A DNA stretch of 64,000 nucleotides, taken from NCBI GenBank assembly GCA_050084985.1, contig JBITNC010000001.1:78554001-78618000 (forward strand), written 5' to 3'. Below the pieces are notes generated by a model. The model did no database searches, had not been told where the DNA came from, and saw only the letters and a program-made list of their open reading frames with translations. Position 1 is the first letter of the stretch, and every line of letters begins with the position of its first letter. Both the position numbers and the translations under genes were made by a program. Below, in pieces: positions 24,211 to 37,271 of this stretch. This stretch comes from Nageia nagi. Lineage: Eukaryota; Pinophyta.

Positions 24211-26340
24211 CTATAAAAATTCATTTGAAACTTCATGATCAAATTTAAATTTACCTTTATCATAAAAATATTGAATTATATTTCTCAAATGATAACACTC
24301 CTTTGTGGCATGATTGGCTACCCTATGAAAATTGTAAAAGAGATGAACTTGATAATTCAAAGGTTTTATGCAATTAGGTTTCTTTATATGAGGGTAACAC
24401 ACTAAGTTCATGTCAACCAAGGCATATAAGACCTCACTAATATCCTCATGGAATTCAATATACTTATGTTGACTCCTAGGTTTTTAAATTCCTATATCAC
24501 CATTGCTGACTCAACAACCATGTTCACTTCAAGTTTAGGTTGGGATCTAGACTTGTTAGGATGAATAGGATGAGGAGAGATTTTCTTCATGTGGTCCAAG
24601 GTTTTTTTGGAGGCTTTGTGATCAACTTATTTGCTAATTATCTCATCTGTTAATTATTCATTGGGAAAATCTTTGAAATCTATGAATTCACATCTATAGG
24701 AAGGAAATAAGGCATATAAGAGGACATGTTTCTTTACTTTATAAGGTATTTGGACTTGATTGCCTACCTTGGATGAATTTATGATAAAATCACTAAAACT
24801 TTGGCCTTATTTTTGTTTTAGGATATACATTTCAAAAGGAGATGCATCAAGAGAGGTAAATAATTTGTAACAATTCAAGAATGCATTAACAACATCATCA
24901 AAGTATTTGATACATTCATTATATAAATTAGTAAACCAAAAAATGATTTAGATTTTAAACTTAAAGGAAATAATTTAGCTAATAGATCATCATCATTGTC
25001 AAGGGAAATAACTTCTAGATGATATGTTTACAAATGTGCTCTAGGATCATAATGATCATCAAATAGAGTAAAGGTTACTTATTTATCATACCTTCATTGA
25101 TGAATGGGATGATAAAAAGGGTTGATAATACCTTATGGAATCATAAGGGCAAGCTCATTGATGCACTCATTGATGGAGTCTTTCTTCTTCTTCAATAGTA
25201 ACAACTTTTGAAGTGTATTATCTAAGTTTATAGGCTATTATGATTCACTAGTATCTTTATCTTTATTCTTAGCTAGCCTTGCACATAATCCAAAAAAATG
25301 AATTTTTCTCACTCAAGATTCCTTACCAATTCACTTACCATTTCCAATTTGCATTCTAGTGAAGCTATTATGTAGTTGGGATTGAGCTTTAATAACTTTA
25401 ATTCTTTGTGCAAGATATCATATTCTACATTTGATCAGCTAGGTCTTCTTCTCAATCCAAATATTATAACAAGATTAGGCTCATCCATCCAACTTAGATG
25501 GATAATGGATCTAATAGGTTATTTATTAAATATCAACTATGTCTTCTTCATCAACATCATCTTCCTAATCATCATTACATAGCAAAAATAACATGATGGG
25601 TTATAGCTTCAACTTTGGGATCTCTAAGAAAATGGATGTTTAGGGAAGGATTCTAATTAGGTAAGAAAGTGGTAGCACTAGGCTCACTAGTATTGCTAGG
25701 TTCGTGCTGATATAAAGAGGTTGGTTCAAATTACAAGGTTTGGGAATGACATTCATTAAAGGATTGAACCATAAAGGATCAAAATACTTATAGTTTGATA
25801 ATAAATGTTATATCAGTTTGTGTCTATTGGATCATTTATTTTTGTTTTGTATGTTTGGGATGAGTATATAGGGTGGACCCTAGAAGGTGTTTGACTTTGG
25901 TATCAATCTCTTGCAAAATTTGGATAAGAAAAGGGATACATTCCTTCATAGCTAACAATGTTTTACCATTAGGATTAGATAATATCTTGGTAAGTAGCTC
26001 TAAGGAATTAGAAGGGATATCCTCAAATTTCAATTGGTGTGGTTCAACATTATCGATGGAAGAATGACTATAATCTTTTGATGCACTATCATATTCATCC
26101 TATAGATGAAGCTTTTATATTCTTTCACTATGTGTTCTAAGTGAATTTGTGTAGTCCTTCCATGTCTTAGTCTTTTTTTATTATAAGAGGAAATTCAAGG
26201 GTTTCTTGATTCAAGGAGATAGGTAAATCATTTCTACCATACTTGAAAATTGATATTAGTCTTAACCAAAATCCTAGAGTTTTGGCACAACTAGTGAAGG
26301 ATAATGCAAGACTCTATAGAAAAAAATATGATACCTTAAA
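24211..26340 (-). pseudogene. Ty3/gypsy-like gag pseudogene of element A2
   Basis: The minus strand. The C-terminal piece 24211-24420 contains YNFHRVANHATKECYHLRN, a knuckle-like motif with the first Cys lost and the rest (H-x4-C) retained. The gag core at about 24650-25130 shows DDHYDPRAHL and LLAKLFPLSLK across frame breaks. The N-terminal part includes 25836-26033 (SLELLTKILSNPNGK). Organisation is like the A1 gag, and it begins just inside the PBS-like site. Heavily broken. Confidence 0.65.
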
Positions 26341-26365
26341 AAATACATTTCCTAGGATTTTTTAG

Positions 26366-26382
26366 ATACATTGGGTTCACCA
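26366..26382 (-). other. Primer-binding-site-like sequence of A2
   Basis: On the minus strand, 2 bases after the LTR end: TGGTGAACCCAATGT. It shares TGGTGAACC and spacing with the A1 site. The tRNA was not identified. Confidence 0.6.
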
Positions 26383-26384
26383 TT

Positions 26385-27120
26385 TGTTATAACTATAAAT
26401 GGATAAAATTAATTATTAAATTAGGTCTATTTTTAGAATATTCAATTAATTAATTAGCCTTAAAATTATGGATAAGCAATAATAATGATTAGATTGACTT
26501 TAACCTATCAAAACTAGAAAATGAAAGATACAAACATGCACCTTACCTAAGAAATAGATCAAATGTGATATTTGGATGAAAGATATGAATGATGAGCTTC
26601 TTCAAATAATAGAGCCACCAATCTATCCTTACCCAATGATGGTGCTAGGAACCCAATGATGGCACTCAGTTACCTTTCCATTTTAGCCTAGCCTCAAGCT
26701 TGATGTTAACATTAAACCTTCATTCCATATAATATCATGCATAGAGGTGTGAAAGATAATATGGATTTATAGCTCAAAGTATAACAATTTCCAAAATTGA
26801 TAGGTGACATTTAGAAATATCAATCAATAATGACACTAGTAATTGCCACCTATAAAGGATTTAGGATTATGCAAGATCAAAGTGATCAATTTCATGATCA
26901 ATGATAATGCATGCCTCATCCACATTTATAGGCAACAAGTAGAGTGCTAAGTCTCCTCCTTGTTCTTATTGTGAGGTTGACCCACCTATTACCATAAAAC
27001 ACAAAGGTAGATGAGAGTGCACATAGATAAATGTATTTATTTCATAAATTAAATAAATCATATTCAAATAACTAAAAAGGGTATTTTAACTAAATTAAAA
27101 TTCCTTTTTAAGTGTTAACA
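26385..27120 (-). repeat. 5' LTR of element A2
   Basis: Ends TGTTATAACT and AGTGTTAACA give the TG...CA termini and a short inverted repeat (TGTTA/TAACA). A minus-strand TATA-like CTATAAATG lies near 26923-26931. It pairs with 17735-18466. Confidence 0.85.
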
Positions 27121-27259
27121 AGAATATTTAAAATTAAATACCTCTAAATAAAATTATAATTACTTTTTTATTGCATCTAATGGCTATATTTAATGCATCT
27201 TCATCTATCTCTTATCCTTATCTTTATTTATCTTCAATTAGTTACTTCATCCATGACCT

Positions 27260-30200
27260 TGTACACTCATTTGGCTAAATTTTATCTCTTATATGTGGAG
27301 GTAGAGGACCCCTTGAATTATGACTATGAAACATGATATATTCTCTTGGAATTGTACTTGTTCTACTCTTGTACAATTCAATCCATACTTTACAACATTC
27401 TATATTCATCATGATAAATTGGTTTATAGATTCGAATATATCATGATCTAGTGTAAATTCATGATGATATAATATATATTCATTGGTAACCATTGATAAA
27501 AATATATAAATATTTCTATATAGACATATAATATGAGAATACATACCTTTAAGAAGTTGTGGTAATCATGAGACTTTAATCCTATAATTTTACCATCAAT
27601 AGTGAATGCTCTTAGAGATGATCCATATTGAGTTGGTGTTTGAATGGTTCAAACAACATTGTGTAACATGGTCACTTCATATTTGCTCATAATCCATATG
27701 GTAGAATAAGATGCATCTTTTGTTCCATCTGATGTGTAAGTTATCCATGAGGAATGCTTTATCTTCATACATTTTAAGTATTTTTTTCACATTATCATTA
27801 TCTATTTCATTCCTTATTATATAATGATACAAAGAAGAAGAAACATTCTTTAGTATGTGCATGGGATCCATTAAATATCCCACTAATAAAGCATATTGGT
27901 ATGGAATTCTATATAATATTGATAGTTTGATCATTCTTGAAAATAAGTATGTATAAAATTAATCATTTATTTGGTAAAAGAATGAAATTGAAATATTATA
28001 AACATGCATTGTTTCAAACAATAACCTTTGATTAAACTTCATATTTTTCAATTATAGCTTCATTCAAGCCTTCAATAGTTCCTTCCTTAAAGGCTCTATT
28101 CTAATATTTTTCTACACTTTCTTGGTATTTTTTCAAACAATTTGTAGGAGATATGTAATTGAGAGTGCAATTGTTATCAATCTTACCATTAAACCTTAAT
28201 TTATTTTTATAAAAATTATGATCCATTGGTAAATATTTTCCAAGGCTAAGTTATTTCATCTTCCTCAATGCCTTTGAATATCTTGATATGATATTTTCCA
28301 CACACTGTAGATAAGCATGATAACTTTTTATACAAAGGCCTGTAATAATTTGTATTAAAAAATACATTATTTTTTGGTAAAATAAAATCAAATATTTACA
28401 ATTTATTAATTTTGTATACATTTACATGTAATAAATATTATATATTTATGTACCTAAATAAATAGTAAGCCCTAGAACAAGAACTATATGGTATACTATG
28501 TTGAACTATACATGACTATCCATCAATTCATTAAGGTAGACATCCACATTTTTCATAGATATGGTATAGGAACTATAAAAGTAAACATAAAATGTTATTT
28601 TTTATGTACATGCATGGAAGTATGTTATAATCAATTATAAGAATAGGCCATAATGAATAATTAGATGATTGTATGGAAAATGGATTAATACCATCAATTA
28701 CTAAACCCAATATGACACTCCTAAGTTCATACTAAAATTTATTGAGCCCATATTTTCTATATGTTTCATTGATTTAGAATCTACAAAAATTCATAAAATA
28801 TCTTCACTTATATTTTTTGCATGCCAATCCATATATTATGCAATCGAATTACATTAGAACATTTGTAATAACCTAGGAATGATTAGAAGATGGAAAATAT
28901 TCTTTTGAGTAATATTTTTACGTATCATTCTTGAATTGTATCTATTTGCACCACTCTTTAGATATTTATTCAATATTTCATATGGCACTCTATACAAAAT
29001 GCAATCTCTAATACAAGCATGGTATAAATGATACTCTACCACACATTTTTTAAAATCATTCATGCCTTTATATACAAAGGAGGGATGACATTATTACTTG
29101 GAAGCATTTTATCATTTAGTAACCTACAATTGATATAAAGCAAAACAATTATTATTCAAATATTAAATAATGAAAAAAAATTAATATATAAATTGATAAA
29201 AATTCAAATATTATTGTTGATACCTAAAAGTGGTTCCCTTAACACGATCCCACTTATGTGCAAATTTACACACATGTTTAATCATATTTAATCATGTTTT
29301 CATCATATTTTACCTTATTATCATATATTTCTCAAGTTGTATTCTTATTTTTATGTTTACATCGAGATGACTTCAACCTATATATAAGGGATTAGATGGT
29401 GATATCATGCATGATATAAATGTAAGTATCTCTAACCTAGGGAAAGCATGTCAAGATTACATTTGGATAGTTAGTACCCTACTTTTATATGTCTCTAAAT
29501 GCTAAATATCGATACTCATATCTTGTTATTAACCAAGTAAAAATATGTTATCCATGTTTGTAATCATATGCTAGATTTGTCTTATCATCATATTTGCTAT
29601 CATCGATCCTTGTTGGTGAGTCTCATTTAAACATAACATTAGCACCCATGCTAACATTTATGCCTATGATGAGCTCTTGGAGATTCACACCCATGCTAGT
29701 ATTTGTTTTGCAATTAGCCTTGGGGCTCACATAGCAAGGTCACTACCATTCGATAAGTTCATCTTACATATCCTTAGCTATGATACATGTAAGAACACAT
29801 AAGTATTTATCCTACATTTGATTCCTCTCTTTTTACTACATGTAATTCATTTTACATCATGACATCAATGTAATTCATTATTTTTGTTACTACATTTCTA
29901 TGATTCAGCTATATTCCCTTATTAATGCATGTTTATTTGAGTTAATTAGCTTAGATATTACATACTTAAATATTTATGTGTATTTAGTTTATTTAGGATA
30001 AAATCCTAGGTGTACCATAGTACATATCAACAATTATAAGATTAAAAAATAACAAATTCGATTAGATAATTTAAAAATTATATTTGATCATCCATTTTTA
30101 TCTTTTAAATTCATGATATGTAGGGTTGCTTCCAAATTGGTTAAATATGATCCTTTATATTTAAGGGTTTTGTAAGCACTATACATACTATCCATGTCAA

Positions 30201-32060
30201 AATTAGCATATCATACATCATCATTTGTATGAGGAGTATCATTCATGTCTACATCATCATAGATTGATTGAACTAAATCATTCATTACACTTTGATATTC
30301 CTAATGAAAATTATTCACTCTTTCATCTATCATTGTTTGAATCTATGACCAAATGAACATGAGATATTGGATTTGGGTTTGTTAAAAAACATGCATATTC
30401 ATCATCAGTTAATATACTACATAATCATTATCTTATTATCCTACCTATAGTTTTTTGATGCAAAGATGATACATAAGTCATTGTTCTTGAAGTATCATGT
30501 CTACTTGTTGCATTTTGATGTGCTTGTCATTAATATTAGTAACATAAATAATATTAGCCATAATTTTATCCATGAATAGAATACAATATTTTTCATTAAA
30601 GAGTGAACAAGATGTAACAAGTGTATCTTAATATAAAAGTAATAAGTAACTATCAATGTATTTAACATAAAGTAACATAGAGATTCATAACTACCTAGTA
30701 CAATACTATTCATCAATTTTTAATATAACCTCTATTTTAATCTCCTAATTGCAAATGTATCTTACATATTGGAGTAGGTATTTTCTAATTATTATTTAAC
30801 CATAACTCATCACCAAGTTTAATATCTCTAATAGGAAATACATATATATAACTATACATTATTTTAGCCATGAAGTCTTCCTTATCATCTTAGAATTCTA
30901 CAAATTCATAATTCTGTATAAAAGTGATGCCTTTGGTACTATTTATGTTCCTAAAATATTTCCATATATTTTTGATTAACCATCAATGTACCAAATATTT
31001 TTACGATCCTCTACTAATTCTAAATTTCCATAAGGGTCATATTTGGACATACTTAATATATAAAGTTAATAATTTTTGAACACTTACACTATAAATTAAC
31101 CCATAAAATGACATCAATGGTGATGATTTTCTTCTAGGATGAACACACATAATATTAGATATTAAAATAAATACATGCTAATATCAGTCAAATATTTAGA
31201 AGCTTTGATCATGTATGAATGACCATAATAACTAAATTTCTCATAAAATTTAGAAAAAAAAAAATTATTTACCATACATTGTACACTTGATGATCATATG
31301 TATCCTAATATAAACATAATATATTATCTAGAAGATATAAATCATCAACACTTTCCAATGTTATATCAACTAGCTCCTTATTTATAGTAGTGTGTACCAT
31401 TAGTCTTCAAAGTATAATTTGAAATGTTATTCTTGTAGTTATTTTTTCCTCTTCATCTAATGAATTTTGATATTGTATTTATTATTGAAACATTTTGTAG
31501 GTTCAATTGAATTATATGCATACTTTCCAATTATAGGAGGTATTGCACCCTTTGATTTTGGTAGGCCATCAATATCACAATAATGTACTTCTACTTCTTC
31601 TCTTTAATGCCTTTGGAATCCCCTATAGCTTGGACACCCATATATAATAAATGACCTATTATAAAGCATGATAGCATCATTAAATCCTTTACCTCACTAG
31701 TAATAATTGTTTTTAAGTCCTTGAAATACAAATCCTCTTGGAAATAACTTAGTGGTTATGACATCTCTTCCCTGCATTGACCTAATTTTCTAATGTATTA
31801 TTATCAAGCATAATAAAAATATCAACATAAATAAGATATATATTTTATAAGAATTCATGCAAATTACCTCAGGGTCATAACCATCAATAGATGATAAGTC
31901 CTTCCTCCTAGAAGGAACTAGTGGCATGTCATCCTCAACATTATTAGATGATACATCTATTCTCCTAGAATGAATATAAGTATGTGGCATTTCCTCCTCA
32001 TCATATGGTGACATATTATTTCTTCTATTGCTTAACCTTATTAAAAAATTAATAATCAAA
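27260..32060 (-). pseudogene. CACTA (En/Spm) TNP2-like transposase pseudogene, split by a solo LTR
   Basis: Read on the minus strand. About 30090-30300 gives a TNP2 N-terminal segment (YKTLKYKGSYLTNLEATL; LKDKNGWSNIIF with one stop). After the solo LTR at 29215-30032, the next segments are LPSNNVIPPS near 29090, then YHLYHACIRDCILYR (28980-29030) and FHLLIIPRLLQMF (near 28875). DPMHILKNVSSSLYHYI follows at 27830-27868, then a C-terminal region at 27275-27544. Order and motifs match the transposase of plant CACTA elements (DDE-type cut-and-paste). The part 30500-32060, with an acidic piece at 31790-32059, may be the N-terminus, introns or another protein; I could not place it. No CACTA terminal inverted repeats were found. 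Confidence 0.7.
29210..30037 (+). mobile_element. Family C solo LTR C2 with target duplication
   Basis: The LTR spans 29215-30032 (818 bp), starting TGTTGATACC and ending TATCAACA (an 8-bp perfect terminal inverted repeat). ATTAT at 29210-29214 is repeated exactly at 30033-30037, a 5-bp target duplication. With no internal sequence, this is a solo LTR left by recombination between two LTRs, inserted in the CACTA gene. Confidence 0.92.
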
Positions 32061-32111
32061 TTATAAAATATATAAATTAGTACTCATATTATGAAATATA
32101 CAAATTAGTAC

Positions 32112-32632
32112 TTACATTATCCTTAAATACTAACCTTAACCCTTAAACCTAACTGCTAACCCTTATCCCTAACTATAATTATTGGTCCCTAATTGTAACC
32201 CCTAATCCTTATCCCTAACCCTTACCACTAACCCCTAAAAATAACCCCTAACCCTTATCCCTAAAACCTAATCCTTAACCCCGAATCATAAACCTAACCC
32301 CTAATCCCTAACCCTTACTTCTAACTATAAACCCTAATCATAACTCCTAACCTTTACCCCTAACCCTTAATTATAACCCCTAACCCTAATAAAAAATCTT
32401 TACGCTAAATTCTAACTACTAATCGCAACCCTTAACCCTAGCCTATAACCCTAATCCATTACCCTAACCCCTAAGCTTAACTTCTAACCCTTACCCCTAA
32501 ATACTAACCCCAAACCCTATTGCCTAATCCTTACCCAAAACCCTTAACCCCAAATCCTTAAACTTTAATATTTTTTAAGACTAACTTATAATTTAAATTA
32601 CAACCCCTAACCTTAAACATTAATGATTTCAT
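32112..32632. repeat. Degenerate interstitial telomeric repeat array, block 1
   Basis: Dense CCCTAA/CCCTTA/CCCCTAA units with the C-rich strand on plus. Unit lengths of 6-9 bases are mixed and frequently mutated. The plant telomere unit is CCCTAAA on this strand; exact CCCTAAA units are a minority. Confidence 0.9.
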
Positions 32633-34205
32633 TTTTTTATAGTCACATCATTTTGTATAATATATCTTCCTAGTTTTATATTTTTTTTACTTTAATTTTG
32701 TATAAAAGAACCAATAATATAATTAAAAGCTCCTTCCAAGCACTAGTTGATGTGTTTGCATACATATCGTGTGATGTTCGAAACACATGATTCTATATGC
32801 CCTGGGTCTATAATTCTAAAGAGAAAAGCAACTAAGGGTAGATGGATAGTATAGTCCAAGAAATATCATTATTGACATCACTATGGAATATAAAAGCCCC
32901 CAAACTTAATGGTTCTTGAACTCAGCAATTGAAGTATAAGAGGATAGAAGAGTCATGGAGTCTTCAACTAATGATGTCAAACTAGGATGTAGGGGCCCCT
33001 AATCCTAGTTTTTTCCAAACCTAGTAAGTGATTGAATGCTAATAACTACTAAGATTAAGAAGATTTTGAGCATTACATCATCTTACATTTTAAAAGTTCC
33101 CCTAAGATGGAAACAATGGCTAGTAGCATCTAAATATGGCTCTACACATAACACCTATAAATCAAAACTCCCACATATCTCATGTAGTACCTTTTAAGAG
33201 AGAATTGAATAGCTTGGGCTCATACATTAGAAATCCAAGGTGATGTTAGTATGCCAACCACATAAAGATCTTTATATGGTAACAAGGTATTCATTACAAC
33301 TATCTCATTGCTTAATCTAATAATCTATATAGGTACCCTACTCAATCAGCATGAATTCAAAGAATAAATCCCTCAAATTATTAGATCTATAAAAGAAAAG
33401 CTAGTCAAAGTTGCAAAGGCTATATAAGAACTCTAAAAAGGAATTCTTAGTCATATGATGATGAATATATTGAATTTTCTATGGGATTTTATCAATAAAT
33501 GCATCAAAACACCCAAAGACCACCTACAAACTTCCAGACTAAAGGAACTCACAACCAATGAAGATAACACTTTATAATTAGTTAAGTAAAGGTAGGAACA
33601 TACTTAATAGCCATTATAATTGATATATAATATATTAGATCATGATATTTAGAAGGATATTTTCCTAAGTATTAGAAGATTATACTCCCTATGTATAATT
33701 TTGTTATAGTTAATATGATATTTTTCTATATAGGCAAGGTTGTTAGATAGTTAGTTATTAGCATTATTTTCTATACAGATATTGATAAGGAATATATTGT
33801 ACATGATAGTATTGAACTTGAAGGAAAGGTTGATAAAATATATTTTATAAATTGGTTTATTAATTATTTGCTCTTTTAATATGAATTGCTTTCATGAATG
33901 ATTAGTTTTGTTATAGTACCTCACCCTTCCTTGTACTGTAGCATTTAAACTATACATTCTAGTTGTTAGAAATAAGATTCACATGAAACTAAAGTTATTA
34001 GATTTAGTTAACTATATTTGTAAAAATAAAGTTTTTAATACACTTTTTCTCTTTCTTATAATTTTTAACCTTAACATAAAATGGCTCATCCTACCAAAAT
34101 TAAGAGTTTTCCATGCTTAATTTGAAAAAGAAATTAACTTATTCAAAATACTATATGTTGAGGATTTATCTTAATCTAATGCTTAGATTATGAGGCTCTA
34201 CTTTA
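32633..34205. other. Non-telomeric stretch between the two arrays
   Basis: About 1.57 kb of AT-rich sequence with no recognised gene or element. It is flanked by telomere-like repeats of the same orientation, so it may be an old insertion into one array. Confidence 0.45.
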
Positions 34206-35768
34206 CCAATCAATACTAACCCTAGATCCTAACCCCTAACCCTTATCTTAAATCTTAAATAGTAACCCCTATAATAATCATGACTTATAACCCTTATACT
34301 AATACTAACCCCTAACCTTAGGCCCTAACCCTTAACCCTAACCCTTAATGATTACCCTAACCCTAACCCCTAGCCTAGACCCTAAACATTAAACCTTAAC
34401 CATAACCCTTACTCTTAAATCTTAACCCCTAAATATTAACTTGTAATCCTTACACCCAACCCTTATACCTAAACCATAATCCTTAACCCTAAACACTAAT
34501 TCTAAACCCTTACCCATAACCCTTACCCTTAACCCTAACCCTTAATCCTTAACCCTTAACCTTGACCCCCAAATAATAACCCTAAATTCTAAAGGCTAAT
34601 CTTAAACCTTGACCACTAAGCCTTAACCCTAACCCTAATTTTTAAACTCTAACTCCTAAATTGTAACTACTAACTCTTAAACACTAATCATTAAATTATA
34701 ACCCCTAACCCTAAACACTAATCCTAAACCCTAATATCAAATCTTAACCCTTAAAACCTTTATTAAAACCTAACCCTTAACTCTTACCCCTAACCCCAAC
34801 CCTTACCTCTAACCTAACCCCTAACATTGATCCTAAACCTTAAACCCTAATCCTTAATCCTTACCCATAAACATTAACCCTAAACCCTTATTACTAACCC
34901 TTAGCCCTAAACTATAACCTTAAGCCTATATGTTTAAACCTTGAACCCAAATTGCTAACCCCTACTCCTAACCCTAACCCTTACACCTAACCCTAAACAC
35001 TAACCATAAACCCTTACCCAACCTTAAACATTAACATCTAACCCTTAACTCTTAAATCATACCTCCTAACTCTTAAATATTAACCCCTAAATTGTAATCC
35101 CTAACCCTAAATACTAAAACCCTAAATCCAAACCCTTAACCCCTAACTATTATCCTTAATCCTTAACCCTTACCCTAACCCTAAACCTTAACCCTAACCA
35201 CAAACCTTAAACCATAACCCTTACCCCTAAACCCTAACCACTAAACACTAACCCTGGATCCTAATCCCTAACCCTAAATACTAATCCTAATCTTTAACTT
35301 TTACCCTTAACCTTAACCCTAAATCCTAACCCTTATCCTCAAACCCTAACCCATAAATAGTATCCCCTAACTCTTACCCCTAATACTAAACATTAATCAT
35401 AAAACCTAATACCTAACCTTTACTTATAACCCTTAACCCTAAATACTTACCCCAAACCTCAACACCAACTCTAAACACTTACCCCTAAACCCTAACTACC
35501 AAATACTAACCCTAACCCCTAACCCTTACCCCAAACTCTAAACATTAAACCTAGGCCATAATCCTTACTCCTAACCCTTTATCTTACTAATAACCCCTAA
35601 CTCTTAAATACTATATCCTAAACTGTAACCCTTAATCTTAAAGACTAACTCCTCACCCTAAAAACTAACTGCAAACCTTGACCTCTAAACTCTTTCCTAA
35701 ACACTAACCCTAAACCTTACCAGTAACCCCTTACCCCTAATCATAACTCCTAACCCTAACCCCTAATT
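34206..35768. repeat. Degenerate interstitial telomeric repeat array, block 2
   Basis: About 1.56 kb of imperfect CCCTAA-like units in the same orientation as block 1, with CCCTAAACACTAA and AACCCTTAACCCT variants recurring. No coding frame. Confidence 0.92.
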
Positions 35769-36160
35769 TCTAGAATTTATATATTTTAAAATTTATAATA
35801 TTATGAAATTTATAATTTTTAATATTGTAAACTTGAAAATTTATAATTAATAATATTTTAAAATTTATTATATTTTTCCCCAAGGTAACACTGCATTAGT
35901 GAAGTGCATGTGTTAGCATTGGGAGGTTCGAGGTTCAAATCACCCAATGTGTTGTAGTACTTGTTATGTATGTATGACTAATTTGAATATAAAATGGTTA
36001 CATATTTCAAAAAAAATCCACCCTCTACCATAATTAAAAAAAATATTATATTTTAAAATTTATAATATTTTAATATTTATCATATTTTAAAATATATAAT
36101 ATTTTAATATTTATCATATTTTAAAATATATAATATTTTAAAATATATCATGATTTATAT
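35769..36160. repeat. Low-complexity A/T palindromic repeats
   Basis: Runs of ATATTTTAAAATTTATAA-type sequence at about 35780-35875 and 36040-36155. In the second, a unit of about 29-33 bp is repeated about three times. They flank the SINE-like sequence. Confidence 0.7.
35884..36014 (+). mobile_element. Possible tRNA-derived SINE
   Basis: GAGGTTCGAGGTTCAAATC at 35923-35940 resembles a Pol III B box (GGTTCRANNCC), about 40 bases after an A-box-like stretch (TAGTGAAGTGCATG). A (T)TTC(A)8 tail ends the unit at 36014. No target duplication was identified, so this is a candidate only. Confidence 0.3.
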
Positions 36161-36889
36161 TTTTTTGTTTGACGTAACATTTATCAATGCCATACTTGTC
36201 TCCCATTCTAATGCCATTGATGACACCATGAGAAATGATACTACTATCAAGAACTATTAGGCCAACTTAAAAAAAAATTCCCTCACCTATAATTTTTATT
36301 ATGAAGATTTGGAGGCATTAAGATAGAGTGTGTTTGCAAGAGAGGGTTGGAGATAAAGTGTGTAAGTATTTTTCCAAATCCTTTTAGACATTATAAGCAT
36401 TTCATTGCATTTTCTTTGTATGCATTTTTATTTTATTTTTAGAGTCATACAACCTAATAGAACCCTTATCCATACCTAGATTCTCTCAATTTTTCCTATA
36501 AACATGTTCTAATCTTAGGTTTTTGTCCCTTCAATTTCACCCTTCAAGGTGCCCTTCAGTCTCTATAATTAAAAACATACCCATGAAAATGATATGAATA
36601 TCACTCTCACTAGAAATTCATGCCTTGGGTTGCTAGTGTTTTCACAATCATACAATTTCATCACTTACCCATAAAAATGATATGAATATGAATTTTGCTA
36701 ATCTCTATTAAGATGGGTAGATGAAGCATTCAATGGCTTAAAAATGGAGCCCTCATGAGTATCAAATGATAGTGGTGAAGGTAGAAACATGGAGAAAGAC
36801 ATAAATGAAGGGTTTGGTTAGTTTCTTACAACCTAACACATGAAATTTATTACATGTACCCATTACCCAACCACCATATTTGATGAAAA
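36161..36889. other. No gene seen
   Basis: Unassigned sequence between the A/T repeats and the PPR remnant. Only short frames. Confidence 0.4.
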
Positions 36890-37205
36890 ACCATAATATT
36901 TGATGAAAAACCATTTTCAACTACTTTTTGATGGATGTCAATACCTTATTATAGAGCTCTAATGTTGGCACATTCTAGAAGAATTATCATAAAAATTACA
37001 AAGTATTTATTTACACTTGATAATTGCATCTCCTTAAAAATCAAACAAAAAAATATTATTTCCATAAATTCCTCTATTCCTACATTCTTATATGATATAC
37101 AAGCACTAAATAGATACATCCATATACCCAATTCAAGGTTTATGAGCATCTTACGAGAAATCAAGTTCATAGTTTACTCAATATAGCCTACATGACCAAG
37201 AAGGT

Positions 37206-37271
<66 letters not shown>

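Larger units (their letters stand above)
17735..27120 (-). mobile_element. Element A2: complete non-autonomous LTR retrotransposon with antisense PMD
   Basis: It has two LTRs in the same orientation (17735-18466 and 26385-27120, 732 and 736 bp) with matching ends. A PBS-like site lies 2 bases inside the right LTR and a polypurine tract next to the left LTR, so the element reads on the minus strand. Gag (24211-26340) is followed by a PMD pseudogene on the opposite strand (20650-23530). I see no protease, RT or integrase in the 7.9-kb interior, so movement would have needed enzymes supplied by another element. No clear target duplication is visible (AAAAA at 17730-17734, AGAAT at 27121-27125). 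Confidence 0.8.

Noticed and set aside
32112-35768. True chromosome end
   Set aside because: Units are highly degenerate and flanked on both sides by ordinary transposon DNA.
35884-35960. Functional tRNA gene
   Set aside because: Only a B-box-like stretch fits; no cloverleaf with anticodon arm could be built by eye. Kept only as a weak SINE candidate.
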